Shown one piece after another: positions 1-8,549 of a stretch of 64,000 nt of DNA (the first letter of the stretch is position 1; the number at the start of each line of letters is the position of its first letter). This DNA comes from Robertmurraya_A mangrovi. Lineage in GTDB: Bacteria > Bacillota > Bacilli > Bacillales > Cytobacillaceae. The stretch lies in contig NZ_JAXOFX010000014.1 in assembly GCF_034427655.1 (NCBI RefSeq), positions 1 to 64,000 of the forward strand, given 5' to 3'. The notes below the pieces were generated by a model. That model did no database searches, had not been told where the DNA came from, and saw nothing but the letters and a program-made list of their open reading frames with translations. A program made the position numbers and the translations under genes.

Positions 1-67
1 GCTCCTTTGTAGAAGTTTGTTTTAGGGAACAAACATTCAACATTTCTACAATAGGAGCTTTTTTTGC
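1..67 (+). terminator. Rho-independent terminator of a gene left of the window
   Basis: The arms GCTCCTTTGTAGAA and TTTCTACAATAGGAGC form a long interrupted stem with an inner TTTGTT/AACAAA stem, followed by a run of seven T. It presumably ends a plus-strand gene lying outside the window. Confidence 0.75.
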
Positions 68-103
68 GTTTGTCTATAACTTCATACATCAACTTACTTA
101 TTT

Positions 104-212
104 TGGAAGGTGTGCAAAGCCAGTGGGGGAGACCCCACAGGAGCACAGCGACGAGGAGGCTCCCCGGCACGCCCGCGGAAAGCGAAGTGCCTGGAACGGA
201 AATCAACAGACT
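104..212 (+). repeat. Dispersed Bacillus-type repeat, family A, copy 1
   Basis: A GC-richer block with ACCCCACAG, GAGGAGGCTC, GCGGAAAGC and AAGTGCCTGGA modules. The same modules recur in the same order, in inverse orientation, at about 21618-21755. No ORF of note. Similar noncoding repeats are common in Bacillus chromosomes, but the family name cannot be assigned here. Confidence 0.7.
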
Positions 213-245
213 ATTTTAAGGCAAGCCGCTAAAACTAAAAAACTA

Positions 246-296
246 AGGGGACTGTACAAAGTCATGTAACAGACTTTTTGTACAGCCCCCTTTTAC
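246..296. terminator. Bidirectional terminator hairpin
   Basis: GGGGaCTGTACAAA pairs with TTTTGTACAGcCCCC around a 15-base loop, with T-runs on both sides. It sits directly at the stop codon of the minus-strand DUF2269 gene. Confidence 0.8.
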
Positions 297-749
297 TTAA
301 AACGGCTTAATCGACATTAAAATAATAAGAACAACAACAGAAGTATGTAGAACCATATTATAAGGACGTAATTCTAGATTCATTTTTTGATATGACTCCG
401 GTAATTCTTCGCCTTTGTGTTCGTTCATCATTTCTGTTACCGCCTTAATTTTCTTAGGCATGATAGCAGCAACAATCGGCTGAACAGCCACGTAAATAAC
501 TAAAGAAGTAATATACCATCCTGTTGTAAAAAGATTAGTATTTAAGAAACCTAGAATAAGACCAGTGAGTAAAAGGGCAATGCTACCAATCTTCGCAAAC
601 TTCTCAATCTTCATGTTTAAATCTAATGAATACCTTGCTTCAGAAGCAGTTTTTGCCCCTTTTAATACAAGTGGCATAGCAAAGCTTGCTCCTAGACCCA
701 CAACTGCAGCAATGATATGAATCAGTACAATTGAACCGTATAAGCTCAT
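297..749 (-). CDS. DUF2269-type integral membrane protein
   Basis: The 150-residue protein has about four hydrophobic segments (roughly residues 4-28, 52-70, 78-96, 132-148) and an N-terminal pattern (LIHIIAAVVGLGASF) of the DUF2269 family of small bacterial membrane proteins with unknown function. An AGGAGAGAAG-type ribosome site precedes the ATG. A paralogue of similar layout lies at 58540-58980. It stands alone, ending at a hairpin terminator. Family assignment rests on the pattern of the N-terminus and on membrane topology; no activity can be inferred. Confidence 0.75.
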   Translation of the reverse strand: MSLYGSIVLIHIIAAVVGLGASFAMPLVLKGAKTASEARYSLDLNMKIEKFAKIGSIALLLTGLILGFLNTNLFTTGWYITSLVIYVAVQPIVAAIMPKKIKAVTEMMNEHKGEELPESYQKMNLELRPYNMVLHTSVVVLIILMSIKPF

Positions 750-939
750 CTTCTCTCCTCCTTTCTCCTTATAAATAGCATATTTCTCTTATCGGTATTT
801 ATTACTATTTTTATAGTGTAAAAGTAAAATTCCCCAAGGCAGTCCTGTAAGCAGAAGATTAAAGGTAAAAGTTTGAAATATTCTTTCGGCTTGTCTCATA
901 TATTTAGGGAGTGAAACATTTTAAGTTAGGAGAGACAAC

Positions 940-2268
940 ATGAATTCTTTTTTTAGGGGTACATTGTTACTCATTGGAGCAACTTTCTTAGGGGAATGTG
1001 TAGAGTTCCTAGTTAATATGGTGCTAGCAAAGGAGTTAGGGGAAAAAGGGTTAGGCTTGTATATGTCTGTCCTCCCGACGGTCTTTTTAATTGTTTTACT
1101 CGCTAGTTTTGAGTTACCAGTATCGATCTCTAAATTTATAGCTGAGAAGGAAGAAAAATATCATAAAAGTATGCTTCAGCATGTAATAAAACTTACCATT
1201 ATATTTACAGCTGTTCTATTAGTGCTTGCAACCATATTCCTCCCTTTTATTCCAGCATTTGACCAATATCATCCACTATTTAGATGGCTCGTTATAGCTC
1301 TAATACCAATGGTCTCCTTCTCATCCATTGCCCGCGGCTTTTTCATGGGTAAACAGCAAATGAGTAAGATTGCAACGGCTCATTTTTTACGTAAAATAGT
1401 TCAATTAGGTTTGTTAGTATTTCTCTATCAATTATTTGAATTCGATATGACCACTTCAGTTTTAATTGCTTTCTGTACATTTGTTGCAAGTGAATTCGTG
1501 ATTGTAGTTTATTTACTTCATATGTTCTATATTCAGTATCAACAGGTTAAAAATCGTCGTTCAGAGTTTATTAGTGGTAAAGCCGTTAGACAAAATTTAA
1601 TGGCTGTCTCAATTCCAACAACAGGACTTAGAATTTTCCATTCCCTTACGCATGCGGTACAGCCTTTTCTAATAAAATTTGCCTTGGTCAAATCGGGATT
1701 AACTTCAGATATAGCAACAGAACAATTCGGGGCTTTAGCGGGAGTCGCCATGACTATTGGTTTCTTTCCAGCTTTTATTGCTCATTCCTTACTGATTATG
1801 CTGATCCCAACTGTATCAAAAGCTTACTCGGAAAAAGATTTCTCTAAACTACAAAAACTATTACAACAGGTGATGTTAATTACTTTATGCTATGGTGTTC
1901 CTGCTGTAATTGCTTTCTATTTCTTTGCAGAACCACTAACTCAAATGTTCTTTGATTCCAGTGTAGCGGCTAGTTATTTGCAAGTTCTTTGGCCATATTT
2001 CTTGCTCCACTTCTTCGTAATTCCTATGCAAGCCTACTTAATAGGTCTAGGTTTAATGAAGGACGCTTTCTATCATACCGTCTGGTCACATGCTATTTCT
2101 TTCGGAATGATGTATGTAATGGGATCCATGCATGAATTCCAAATGGATGGAATTATGATAGGGATGAATGTAGGAGCAGTCTTACTGACACTCATGCACT
2201 ACTTTACCATCTGCAAGAAAATCGGAGTCTCATTGTCTCTTAGAAGAATTGTAGATAATCAATATTAA
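940..2268 (+). CDS. SpoVB/YkvU-like polysaccharide flippase (MOP superfamily)
   Basis: The 442-residue integral membrane protein has 12 or more hydrophobic segments, starting MNSFFRGTLLLIGATFLGECVE, and conserved LASFELPVSISKFIAE and ARGFFMGKQQM blocks typical of SpoVB-like members of the MATE/Wzx/MurJ exporter superfamily. These proteins flip lipid-linked glycans; in Bacillus, SpoVB and YkvU act in the spore envelope. The length matches the YkvU branch (about 445 residues), shorter than SpoVB. GGAGAG at 930-935 supports the ATG. Function in cortex or other envelope glycan assembly is inference. Confidence 0.8.
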   Translation: MNSFFRGTLLLIGATFLGECVEFLVNMVLAKELGEKGLGLYMSVLPTVFLIVLLASFELPVSISKFIAEKEEKYHKSMLQHVIKLTIIFTAVLLVLATIFLPFIPAFDQYHPLFRWLVIALIPMVSFSSIARGFFMGKQQMSKIATAHFLRKIVQLGLLVFLYQLFEFDMTTSVLIAFCTFVASEFVIVVYLLHMFYIQYQQVKNRRSEFISGKAVRQNLMAVSIPTTGLRIFHSLTHAVQPFLIKFALVKSGLTSDIATEQFGALAGVAMTIGFFPAFIAHSLLIMLIPTVSKAYSEKDFSKLQKLLQQVMLITLCYGVPAVIAFYFFAEPLTQMFFDSSVAASYLQVLWPYFLLHFFVIPMQAYLIGLGLMKDAFYHTVWSHAISFGMMYVMGSMHEFQMDGIMIGMNVGAVLLTLMHYFTICKKIGVSLSLRRIVDNQY

Positions 2269-2271
2269 TAT

Positions 2272-2466
2272 GGCTCTTTTCTAAAACTTTGTTGCTTCTC
2301 GCATATATAAATCTACCTATAAAATTATACAACTATATTGGGCTTAAAAGGTTATCCGTTTTAGAAAAAGCCTTACCATCTAAATTTGTAGCACTTTTGA
2401 ATTATTAAGGAGTAAAAATCGGCATTTGGATTTTTACAAAAAAACAATCATTACGAAAACAACCTT
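2272..2466 (+). repeat. Dispersed MITE-like repeat, family E, copy 1
   Basis: Begins with GGCTCTTTTCTAAAAC, which has an inverted partner GTTTTAGAAAAAGCC at about 2358-2373. It continues through CCATCTAAATTTGTAGCAC and a GTAAAAATCGGC...GATTTTTAC hairpin. A near-identical 195-bp copy in the same orientation lies at 33468-33665. There is no coding potential. The terminal inverted repeat of the first 100 bases makes a non-autonomous element plausible. Confidence 0.8.
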
Positions 2467-2551
2467 AATTTTTATAAACGGGGAAGGGTTTTTAACTAGT
2501 TTTCTAGAAATGTTAACTAAAAAAATAATTAGTTAACGGAGGCCGAAACGA

Positions 2552-2986
2552 GTGGAAAGAGTACTTCGAGGACACCACCTCCTTTGTGTACACGGTTTTA
2601 AAGGAATGGGGTATAGTCCTGATTTTGTAAAGAGGATGGAAGAAATCGTCAAAGATATTAGGAACGATAATAAAGATTACCCTATAAAAGTAGTTGCTGC
2701 CTTTGATACTGCCTGTATGGCTTGTCCTCATAGAGGAAAAACAAGATGTGAAGCAAGTGAAGGATCTAACGAACATGTTTTATCCATGGACGAAAAGGTG
2801 ATTAATCATCTTGGTTTAGAGAAAGAACAAACTTATTCGAAGTCTGTGTTAGTATCGTTAACAGCAGCAAAAGTAAATCCCGATGACCTTGACTATTTAT
2901 GTAAAGATTGTTCTTGGCTCGCATATGGGGTATGTAAAGAAGGTATACAAAATTTGAAAAATAAATATCAAATGGTAAGAAGCTAG
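2552..2986 (+). CDS. DUF1284 cysteine-rich protein
   Basis: GTG start after GGAGG at 2537-2541. The 144-residue protein opens RGHHLLCVHGFKGMGYS, the hallmark of DUF1284. It carries seven cysteines, including CMACPHRGKTRC (about residues 51-62) and CKDCSWLAYGVC (near 119-130), spacing that suggests a bound Fe-S cluster or zinc. Related proteins are annotated as putative iron-sulfur binding; the biochemical role is unknown. It is followed by a perfect 20-bp-stem terminator shared with the convergent peptidase gene. Confidence 0.85.
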   Translation: MERVLRGHHLLCVHGFKGMGYSPDFVKRMEEIVKDIRNDNKDYPIKVVAAFDTACMACPHRGKTRCEASEGSNEHVLSMDEKVINHLGLEKEQTYSKSVLVSLTAAKVNPDDLDYLCKDCSWLAYGVCKEGIQNLKNKYQMVRS

Positions 2987-2988
2987 GA

Positions 2989-3036
2989 AGTTAAAAGGAG
3001 AGTAAGTATATTAAAACTTACTCTCCTTTTAACTTA
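2989..3036. terminator. Convergent bidirectional terminator
   Basis: A perfect 20-bp stem (AAGTTAAAAGGAGAGTAAGT with its complement) around an 8-base loop, A/T-rich at both feet. It lies between the convergent DUF1284 and M14 peptidase genes. Confidence 0.9.
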
Positions 3037-3043
3037 AATCATA

Positions 3044-4105
3044 TTATTCATCCGCTTCCTCAGAAGGTCTATTTGTCTGGAAAGGAAGGGTATCCCAGAA
3101 GCTTGTGTCAGCTGTTTCAATAGAGTTATCTGCAATAGCTCTTACTGTTGAGTCTAGAGTAGTAATGGTTTGTTTGATTAAGTAACCGTTACTCTTTTGA
3201 CCAAGTGCATAAGGCTCATAGTAATGGTCAGACATTCCACGCATTTCAAATAGTAGAGTAGAAATATCATAGCGAGACGCAATTCCATTACGACCTATGT
3301 TTTCCGTACTACCACCAGCATATTTTCCAATTAATCCCCAGCCTGTAGAGTCTACTGAATGATAAACCACTGCTCCTAGTTTCTTTGATTTCTCTAATAC
3401 CTCAGGTTTCACATTAGGGCTAGTTGGATGTAAGATTGAGCCAGAAACGTATTTGCCATTGATTTGACTTTGTGTACCTTGGTGATGTAGGTCAATCATG
3501 TAATCAATATTATATTTAGCTAGTACATTTTCATGTAAAGCTCTAGCCTCAGCAACCATTTCGCTAGTTGCTTTATCATGCTCACGGTTAATATCAAAAC
3601 CATTAGCATTTGCACGCGTTAAGTGTCTACCGCCATCTGCTACATAGTCTTCTAATGAGAAATTAACATCTCCCATAGCACCATCCGCATTTAACATAGG
3701 GATCACTAAAACGTTTACATTATCTAGTACACCTTTTGTTTTATTCGTTCCCAAATGCTTGATGAATTCTAATGCACCTTCAGTCGTTAACTGCTCGTTT
3801 CCATGTTGTTGAGTTAGAAATAGAATAGTCGGATTATCAGGGTTAGATATATATTTAGCCATATAAATATCTCGGCCTTTTACCGTTTGGCCAATTACTT
3901 CAAGTTCTAGAGCATCTTGTTTAGCATCTTGTTTCTTTAAGTAGTCAACCATGCTTTCATACGTATGTAAAATTGAAGTTTGGATGGATTCATTCCCATT
4001 GTAGTTCGGCCCTTCACCTACAGCACTAACAGATGGAGCAACCATGGCAAAAGAACTTAGTGCCATAATGCCTGATAAAGATACAGATAAAATCTTTTTC
4101 TTCAT
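3044..4105 (-). CDS. Secreted M14-family zinc carboxypeptidase
   Basis: The 353-residue precursor has a signal peptide (MKKKILSVSLSGIMALSSFA, cleavage probably after SVSA near residue 28). The zinc ligands of M14 peptidases are visible: HGNE at 101-104 (H101, E104) and H207 or H208 in DLHHQG. NGFDINRE near 168-175 carries the substrate-binding Asn/Arg region, and E287 in LLFEMRG fits the catalytic Glu. A GGGGG ribosome site precedes the ATG. It should be exported and release C-terminal residues or cleave peptidoglycan-type peptides; the substrate is not shown. No neighbour appears linked to it. Confidence 0.87.
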   Translation of the reverse strand: MKKKILSVSLSGIMALSSFAMVAPSVSAVGEGPNYNGNESIQTSILHTYESMVDYLKKQDAKQDALELEVIGQTVKGRDIYMAKYISNPDNPTILFLTQQHGNEQLTTEGALEFIKHLGTNKTKGVLDNVNVLVIPMLNADGAMGDVNFSLEDYVADGGRHLTRANANGFDINREHDKATSEMVAEARALHENVLAKYNIDYMIDLHHQGTQSQINGKYVSGSILHPTSPNVKPEVLEKSKKLGAVVYHSVDSTGWGLIGKYAGGSTENIGRNGIASRYDISTLLFEMRGMSDHYYEPYALGQKSNGYLIKQTITTLDSTVRAIADNSIETADTSFWDTLPFQTNRPSEEADE

Positions 4106-4312
4106 AAAAATCCCCCTAGTATAAGATATTTCGTAAATAAAAGTATTTACTATTAATAATGGTACAGAAAGCTAGGACATTCGTTAATAGGCGAGGGGAA
4201 TTATCATTTCTACATATTTCGAGGTCAGTTATTAATGTGGAATGACCTAGAGGGATGGGTCCTATTCTCTAATAAATGAATATCATCATAAGCTGTTTTA
4301 ACTATGGAAAAA

Positions 4313-4347
4313 TAAAAAGCCTGCTGTAATTTACAGCAAGCTTTTTG
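4313..4347 (-). terminator. Terminator of the small membrane-protein gene
   Basis: AAAAAGCCTGCTGT pairs with TACAGCAAGCTTTTT. Read on the minus strand it ends in a T-run, 17 bases after the stop of the 87-residue gene. Confidence 0.8.
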
Positions 4348-4363
4348 CTAGTCTAATATACTT

Positions 4364-4627
4364 CTATTGCTCTTTTCTATTATAATAATCTACGGCGTAA
4401 AGAGCACCTTCACTTACCATTTCATTGTCTTTTACATCATATGGGTCAGGGTGACCAGTTTTTTCCATAGGGATGTTTTTCTTCCTAGTTCTTTCAATTT
4501 TCTCTCTTAGTTGTTCAAACATCCATTGAATTTTTGTCCTACTCGGCTTTACAGAGAGAATAACCACACTCCCTACACCAATTCCTGCGGCAATATAAGA
4601 ACGTAAATTTCGAGAGGTTGCCATCAT
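4364..4627 (-). CDS. Small membrane-anchored protein of unknown function
   Basis: An 87-residue protein with a single glycine-rich hydrophobic stretch at about residues 10-27 (YIAAGIGVGSVVILSV), followed by a basic, charged tail. The layout is that of YtxH-like small Bacillus membrane proteins, but no family is recognised. AAGGAG precedes the two adjacent ATG codons, so the start may be one codon later. Own terminator downstream. Confidence 0.65.
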   Translation of the reverse strand: MMATSRNLRSYIAAGIGVGSVVILSVKPSRTKIQWMFEQLREKIERTRKKNIPMEKTGHPDPYDVKDNEMVSEGALYAVDYYNRKEQ

Positions 4628-4698
4628 ACCAGCTCCTTCTATTTTTTGATCGTTCTAGTATTTCTTTACCCGAATCTATTAAAATTAAACATTCAAAC

Positions 4699-5628
4699 CT
4701 ATTTTGCTAGAGAGATTAAGGTGTTTACAACTCCAACTTCATAAGGAGTTCTAGGTACTGGTCCAATTCTTTGCTCATATTTCGAGCCACTTAAAATAAC
4801 AGGTGTCTCATTTAAGTATGTCATTTCTACATATTCTCTCATGGAAGGATCCACGATTCCAATCATAGCAATCATCCACTTAGTGACCTTACTAAACTTA
4901 ACATCTTTATTTAAATATTGGGAGGCAATTACAGAAATCTCTTCGCCAGTGATGGTACTCGCCCCTGGAATATTCCAGCTTTCGTTGTAAGTATCATCTC
5001 TTAATGCAAGCTCAACAAGAGCATTTGCCCCGTCTTTTATATAGATAAATTCCCTCTTGATAGTAGGATCTCCAACGTATCCACCTTTTCCTTTTTTCAA
5101 CACCTGTTCAAAAGTGTATTGAAGTAGTGTGTTATCAGCTTTAGGACCATAAAAATCTGGGAAGTGGGCAATAAGATAAGGCACCCCTGACTTTTTGATC
5201 TCATTTATTAACTTAAGTCTAAAGTTTCCTTTTTTCGTATGTGGGTTCTTTTGTGTATCTTCTGTCACTAAATTCGAATGTCTTCCATAGGAATAAATGT
5301 TATCGACATAGATGAATGGTTTATTCTGGCTGTGGCATTCCTCGAGGATGTTTGTAAGTATAGTTAGTAGAGTAGGGTCCCATTTTTCATATGGAATATT
5401 AATGGAATGAAAAACTAGATCCGCTTTTGATATAGCTTCTTTAAGGTCATTTTTGTTTAGAGCATCTCCAACCATGATGGAGGCAAGTGGGCCCCAATCT
5501 TCTTTGTTCTCTTGTAACTTTTGTTGTGAGCGACCAAATGCAATCGTCTCAATATTACGTCCCACTAATTCCTCTACAAGCGAATAACCCATACCACCAG
5601 TTGCTCCTAATACAAGTGCTTTTTTCAT
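4699..5628 (-). CDS. NAD(P)-dependent epimerase/dehydratase-type SDR protein
   Basis: A 309-residue extended short-chain dehydrogenase. A Rossmann GATGGMG motif at residues 8-14, VFHSINIPYEKW in the position of the cofactor loop, and YIKDGANALVELAL as in NAD(P)-binding epimerase-like proteins. The usual YxxxK is not obvious (YSYGRHS instead), so it may be an atypical reductase or a sensor. It lies 65 bp downstream of the TetR gene on the same strand, and a 17-bp palindrome in the gap matches one upstream of tetR, so it is very probably under TetR control. Confidence 0.8.
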   Translation of the reverse strand: MKKALVLGATGGMGYSLVEELVGRNIETIAFGRSQQKLQENKEDWGPLASIMVGDALNKNDLKEAISKADLVFHSINIPYEKWDPTLLTILTNILEECHSQNKPFIYVDNIYSYGRHSNLVTEDTQKNPHTKKGNFRLKLINEIKKSGVPYLIAHFPDFYGPKADNTLLQYTFEQVLKKGKGGYVGDPTIKREFIYIKDGANALVELALRDDTYNESWNIPGASTITGEEISVIASQYLNKDVKFSKVTKWMIAMIGIVDPSMREYVEMTYLNETPVILSGSKYEQRIGPVPRTPYEVGVVNTLISLAK

Positions 5629-5653
5629 TAAAATCTCTCCTCTATATTATTTA

Positions 5654-5670
5654 ATTGACCACTGTTCAAT
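5654..5670. promoter_or_regulatory. TetR operator upstream of the SDR gene
   Basis: ATTGACCACTGTTCAAT is an inverted repeat (ATTGAxC...GxTCAAT). The same palindrome, inverted, occurs at 6296-6312 upstream of the TetR gene. Assignment to this TetR is inference from the pairing. Confidence 0.75.
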
Positions 5671-5693
5671 TTGTTGTAAAAATATGAGCTCTA

Positions 5694-6275
5694 TTAGGAT
5701 AGAGCCTTTAATAAAAATTGACAGTGAGATTTTACTAAGTCTTCAACTTCCTCAAAAGTCGTTTCTGTTCGACTATAATGGGTGACAAACCCATGAAGAC
5801 CAATAAATAATGACCAAATATCTTTCATGTGAACCTGCTTTGGACTAAGCTTAGCGATTGCCTCTGCAAACCTTTGATAGCTTACATATGGACCATTTGC
5901 AAGATAACTTTTTACTTCATCATCTTTAATGAGGAACATCACTTCATAATGATTTTGATGTGTGAGTCCAAACTTGATAAAGCGATATAGAATTAAAAAT
6001 AATTTCTCTTCATTGGAAATCTGATTTTCGTTTATAGTATCTTCTAACTCTTGATTTAGTTGTTGAAAGTCGTGGTTGATAATTTCGTAAAATAGTTCTG
6101 CTTTGTTTTTAAAATGATAATAAATGGCACCGTGACTGCATTGGAGCACTTTTGCAATCTTCCTCATGGAGATTGAGTCATACCCTTCAGCGACAAAAAG
6201 GTCCCTGGCCACATCAATGATTGCATCTTTAGTAAGTTCATCTTGAGCAGATTTTCTAGGAGTCAATGGAATCAC
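5694..6275 (-). CDS. TetR/AcrR-family transcriptional regulator
   Basis: A 193-residue protein with an N-terminal helix-turn-helix (about residues 36-57, ISMRKIAKVLQCSHGAIYYHFKNK) and a C-terminal ligand/dimer domain with a WHG-like SLFIGLHGFVTHY segment. It is read first, followed by the SDR gene 65 bp later. The matching palindromes ATTGACCnnTGTTCAAT upstream of both genes suggest autoregulation plus local repression. The inducer is unknown. Confidence 0.88.
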   Translation of the reverse strand: MIPLTPRKSAQDELTKDAIIDVARDLFVAEGYDSISMRKIAKVLQCSHGAIYYHFKNKAELFYEIINHDFQQLNQELEDTINENQISNEEKLFLILYRFIKFGLTHQNHYEVMFLIKDDEVKSYLANGPYVSYQRFAEAIAKLSPKQVHMKDIWSLFIGLHGFVTHYSRTETTFEEVEDLVKSHCQFLLKALS

Positions 6276-6295
6276 CTTTCAACTAGAACAGTTTT

Positions 6296-6312
6296 ATTGA
6301 ACACCGGTCAAT
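6296..6312. promoter_or_regulatory. TetR operator upstream of tetR
   Basis: ATTGAACACCGGTCAAT reads ATTGACCGGTGTTCAAT on the other strand. It shares all 14 arm bases with the site at 5654-5670 and lies 21 bp upstream of the tetR start codon. Confidence 0.78.
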
Positions 6313-6460
6313 AAGAATATAACTCTTTTTCCTAATGTTGGCAAGAGATTTTCAAAAAAATTTTCCATATTTTTCAGCAGAGTGTTAAGTTCCGTATACA
6401 CATGCTGTAAAAACAAATACTATAAAGAGAATAGAGCTATTTAAGGGAGATATGAAGTAG

Positions 6461-6970
6461 ATGGAAAAAAAGTTTTGCAGAGAGTCCTTTGTAGTGAAGA
6501 CAAGTATCGTCTTACCACCAGATACAAACAGTTATGGAACACTTTTTGGAGGGAAGCTCATGGCATACATAGATGATGTGGCAGCTATATCAGCTATGAG
6601 ACATGCGCGTAGTACTGTAGTGACGGCATCTACTGATTCAGTAGATTTCCTTCACCCCATTTTTCAAGGTCACTCCGTATGCTTGGAATCATTTGTAACC
6701 TATACAGGAAGATCCTCTATGGAGGTTTTTGTAAAAGTGATTGCGGAGAACTTAATAACCGGAGATAGAAATGTTTGTGCTTTATCGTTTTTAACCATGG
6801 TTGCCATTGATGAAAAGGGTAAACCAACTGTGATACCAGAGGTTGTACCACAGACAGAAGAAGAAAAAAATTTATACGATACAGCAAAAGAAAGAGCTGA
6901 GCTTAGGAAAAAGAGAAGAAAAGAGAGTGAAATGTGGGCTCAGAAGTACGGCACGGATCTACCTTGGTAA
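6461..6970 (+). CDS. Acyl-CoA thioesterase, YkhA-like hotdog protein
   Basis: A 169-residue hotdog-fold protein. The pattern N-(x)-GTLFGGKLMAYIDDVAAISAMRHA is the catalytic helix region of the BACH/YciA/YkhA acyl-CoA hydrolases, with the acidic residue in IDDVA. The basic C-terminal tail (ERAELRKKRRKE) is as in Bacillus YkhA. It would hydrolyse cytosolic fatty acyl-CoA. An AAGGGAG ribosome site lies 15 bases upstream. Monocistronic, with a terminator downstream. Confidence 0.85.
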   Translation: MEKKFCRESFVVKTSIVLPPDTNSYGTLFGGKLMAYIDDVAAISAMRHARSTVVTASTDSVDFLHPIFQGHSVCLESFVTYTGRSSMEVFVKVIAENLITGDRNVCALSFLTMVAIDEKGKPTVIPEVVPQTEEEKNLYDTAKERAELRKKRRKESEMWAQKYGTDLPW

Positions 6971-7009
6971 AACTCACCTATTAACTAATTGAATCTACCA
7001 GATTTTTAT

Positions 7010-7036
7010 CCCTAGTCATTGGCTGGGGGTTTTTCA
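7010..7036 (+). terminator. Terminator after the thioesterase gene
   Basis: CCCTAG/CTGGGG stem around a 7-base loop, followed by GTTTTTC. Confidence 0.65.
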
Positions 7037-7156
7037 TACCAATTACGTCTCAAGACGGAGATAAGTTCATTCTTAAAATTGGTCTATTTTGTAAAAAAGA
7101 TATAGTATAATATAAAGTATAAAAATATTCAGAATAGTAATTCAAGGAGGGGTTCC

Positions 7157-8548
7157 ATGCTATCTAAATCCGTAATAGAGGATGTTCTAAACGCTGCATT
7201 AGAAACAGGCGGTGATTTTTCAGAGGTGTTTGTTGAGGACCGCTATACTAATAATTTATCCCTACAAGGTGGAAAAGTTGATAGTAGTATGTCTGGTAGA
7301 GACTTTGGTGTAGGTATTCGTATTTTTAAGGGACTACAAAGCGTGTATGCATATACAACCGATTCATCTAGAGAAGGTTTATTAAAAGCTGCTAGAAATG
7401 CTGCCCATGCAATTAATGGGGAAAGAATCATTCAACCTCAAGCCTTTGTTAATCAATTAGTAGTGTCAGAGCACCCGATTCCTCTTAATCCAAGAGAAGT
7501 AGAGAAAATTCGTAAAGTGAATGTTATGAAGAAGGCATATGAAATTGCTAAAAACTATCACTCTCTAATCCAACAAGTAACGGTTCGCTATATGGATGAA
7601 GAGCAAAACGTCCTGATTGCAAACTCTGAAGGGAAATTTGTAGAAGATCGAAGAGTGAGAAGCCGTATAGCAATCCAATCGATTGCAGCCGATGGAAACA
7701 GAATGCAAAATGGTTTCTATGGCCCTGGTGCACATAGTGGATTTGAATTTCTAGAAAATCTTAATCTAGAACACTATGCAACAGAATCTTCTCGTATAGC
7801 GGTTGCTATGCTTGGAGCAGACCCTTGTCCAAGTGGAAAGTTCCCGGTTATTATTGATAACGAATTTGGAGGAGTTATTTTTCACGAAGCATGTGGACAT
7901 GGTTTAGAAGCATCGGCTGTTGCAAAAAATAATTCTGTGTTTGCTAACCGAATAGGTGAAAAAGTGGCATCTAATCTTGTTACATATATTGATGACGGTA
8001 CTCTTCAAAACGAATGGGGCTCTATTAACATTGACGATGAAGGGGAAAAAGTCGGTAAAAATGTGTTAATTGAGAATGGTATTTTAAAAGGTTACTTGAT
8101 TGATAAATTCAATAGCCGCCGCATGGAAATGCCTTCAACAGGTTCTGGTAGAAGACAAAACTATCGATTTGCTCCTACTTCCAGAATGACGAATACGTTC
8201 ATTGCTCCAGGTGCATCAACACGTGAAGAAATCATCTCAAATACGGAGAATGGTATTTTTGCCAGATACATGGGTGGAGGACAAGTAAATCCAACTACGG
8301 GTGATTATAACTTCGCTGTTATGGAAGCCTACCTTGTAAAGAATGGAAAAATAGACAAACCAGTACGTGGGGCAACTTTAATCGGAAACGGTCCAAAGAC
8401 ACTCCACCTAGTTGATATGGTTGGAAATAATTTAGCTCACGGTGCAGGAATGTGTGGAGCTTCAAGTGGAAGCCTTCCAGTTAATGTTGGTCAGCCAACG
8501 CTTCGTGTGAGTGAAATGACTGTTGGTGGAAGAAAGGGGGAAGAATAA
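7157..8548 (+). CDS. tldD: TldD metalloprotease subunit
   Basis: A 463-residue protein with the TldD HEXXXH zinc motif (HEACGH, residues 243-248) and the family blocks GGDFSEVFVE near the N-terminus and LIGNGPKTLHLVDMVGN near the C-terminus. In characterised systems TldD forms a heterodimeric protease with TldE/PmbA that trims unfolded or RiPP-type peptides. The stop codon lies one base before the tldE start, so the pair is translationally linked. AAGGAGGGG precedes the ATG. Confidence 0.93.
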   Translation: MLSKSVIEDVLNAALETGGDFSEVFVEDRYTNNLSLQGGKVDSSMSGRDFGVGIRIFKGLQSVYAYTTDSSREGLLKAARNAAHAINGERIIQPQAFVNQLVVSEHPIPLNPREVEKIRKVNVMKKAYEIAKNYHSLIQQVTVRYMDEEQNVLIANSEGKFVEDRRVRSRIAIQSIAADGNRMQNGFYGPGAHSGFEFLENLNLEHYATESSRIAVAMLGADPCPSGKFPVIIDNEFGGVIFHEACGHGLEASAVAKNNSVFANRIGEKVASNLVTYIDDGTLQNEWGSINIDDEGEKVGKNVLIENGILKGYLIDKFNSRRMEMPSTGSGRRQNYRFAPTSRMTNTFIAPGASTREEIISNTENGIFARYMGGGQVNPTTGDYNFAVMEAYLVKNGKIDKPVRGATLIGNGPKTLHLVDMVGNNLAHGAGMCGASSGSLPVNVGQPTLRVSEMTVGGRKGEE

Positions 8549-8549
8549 T

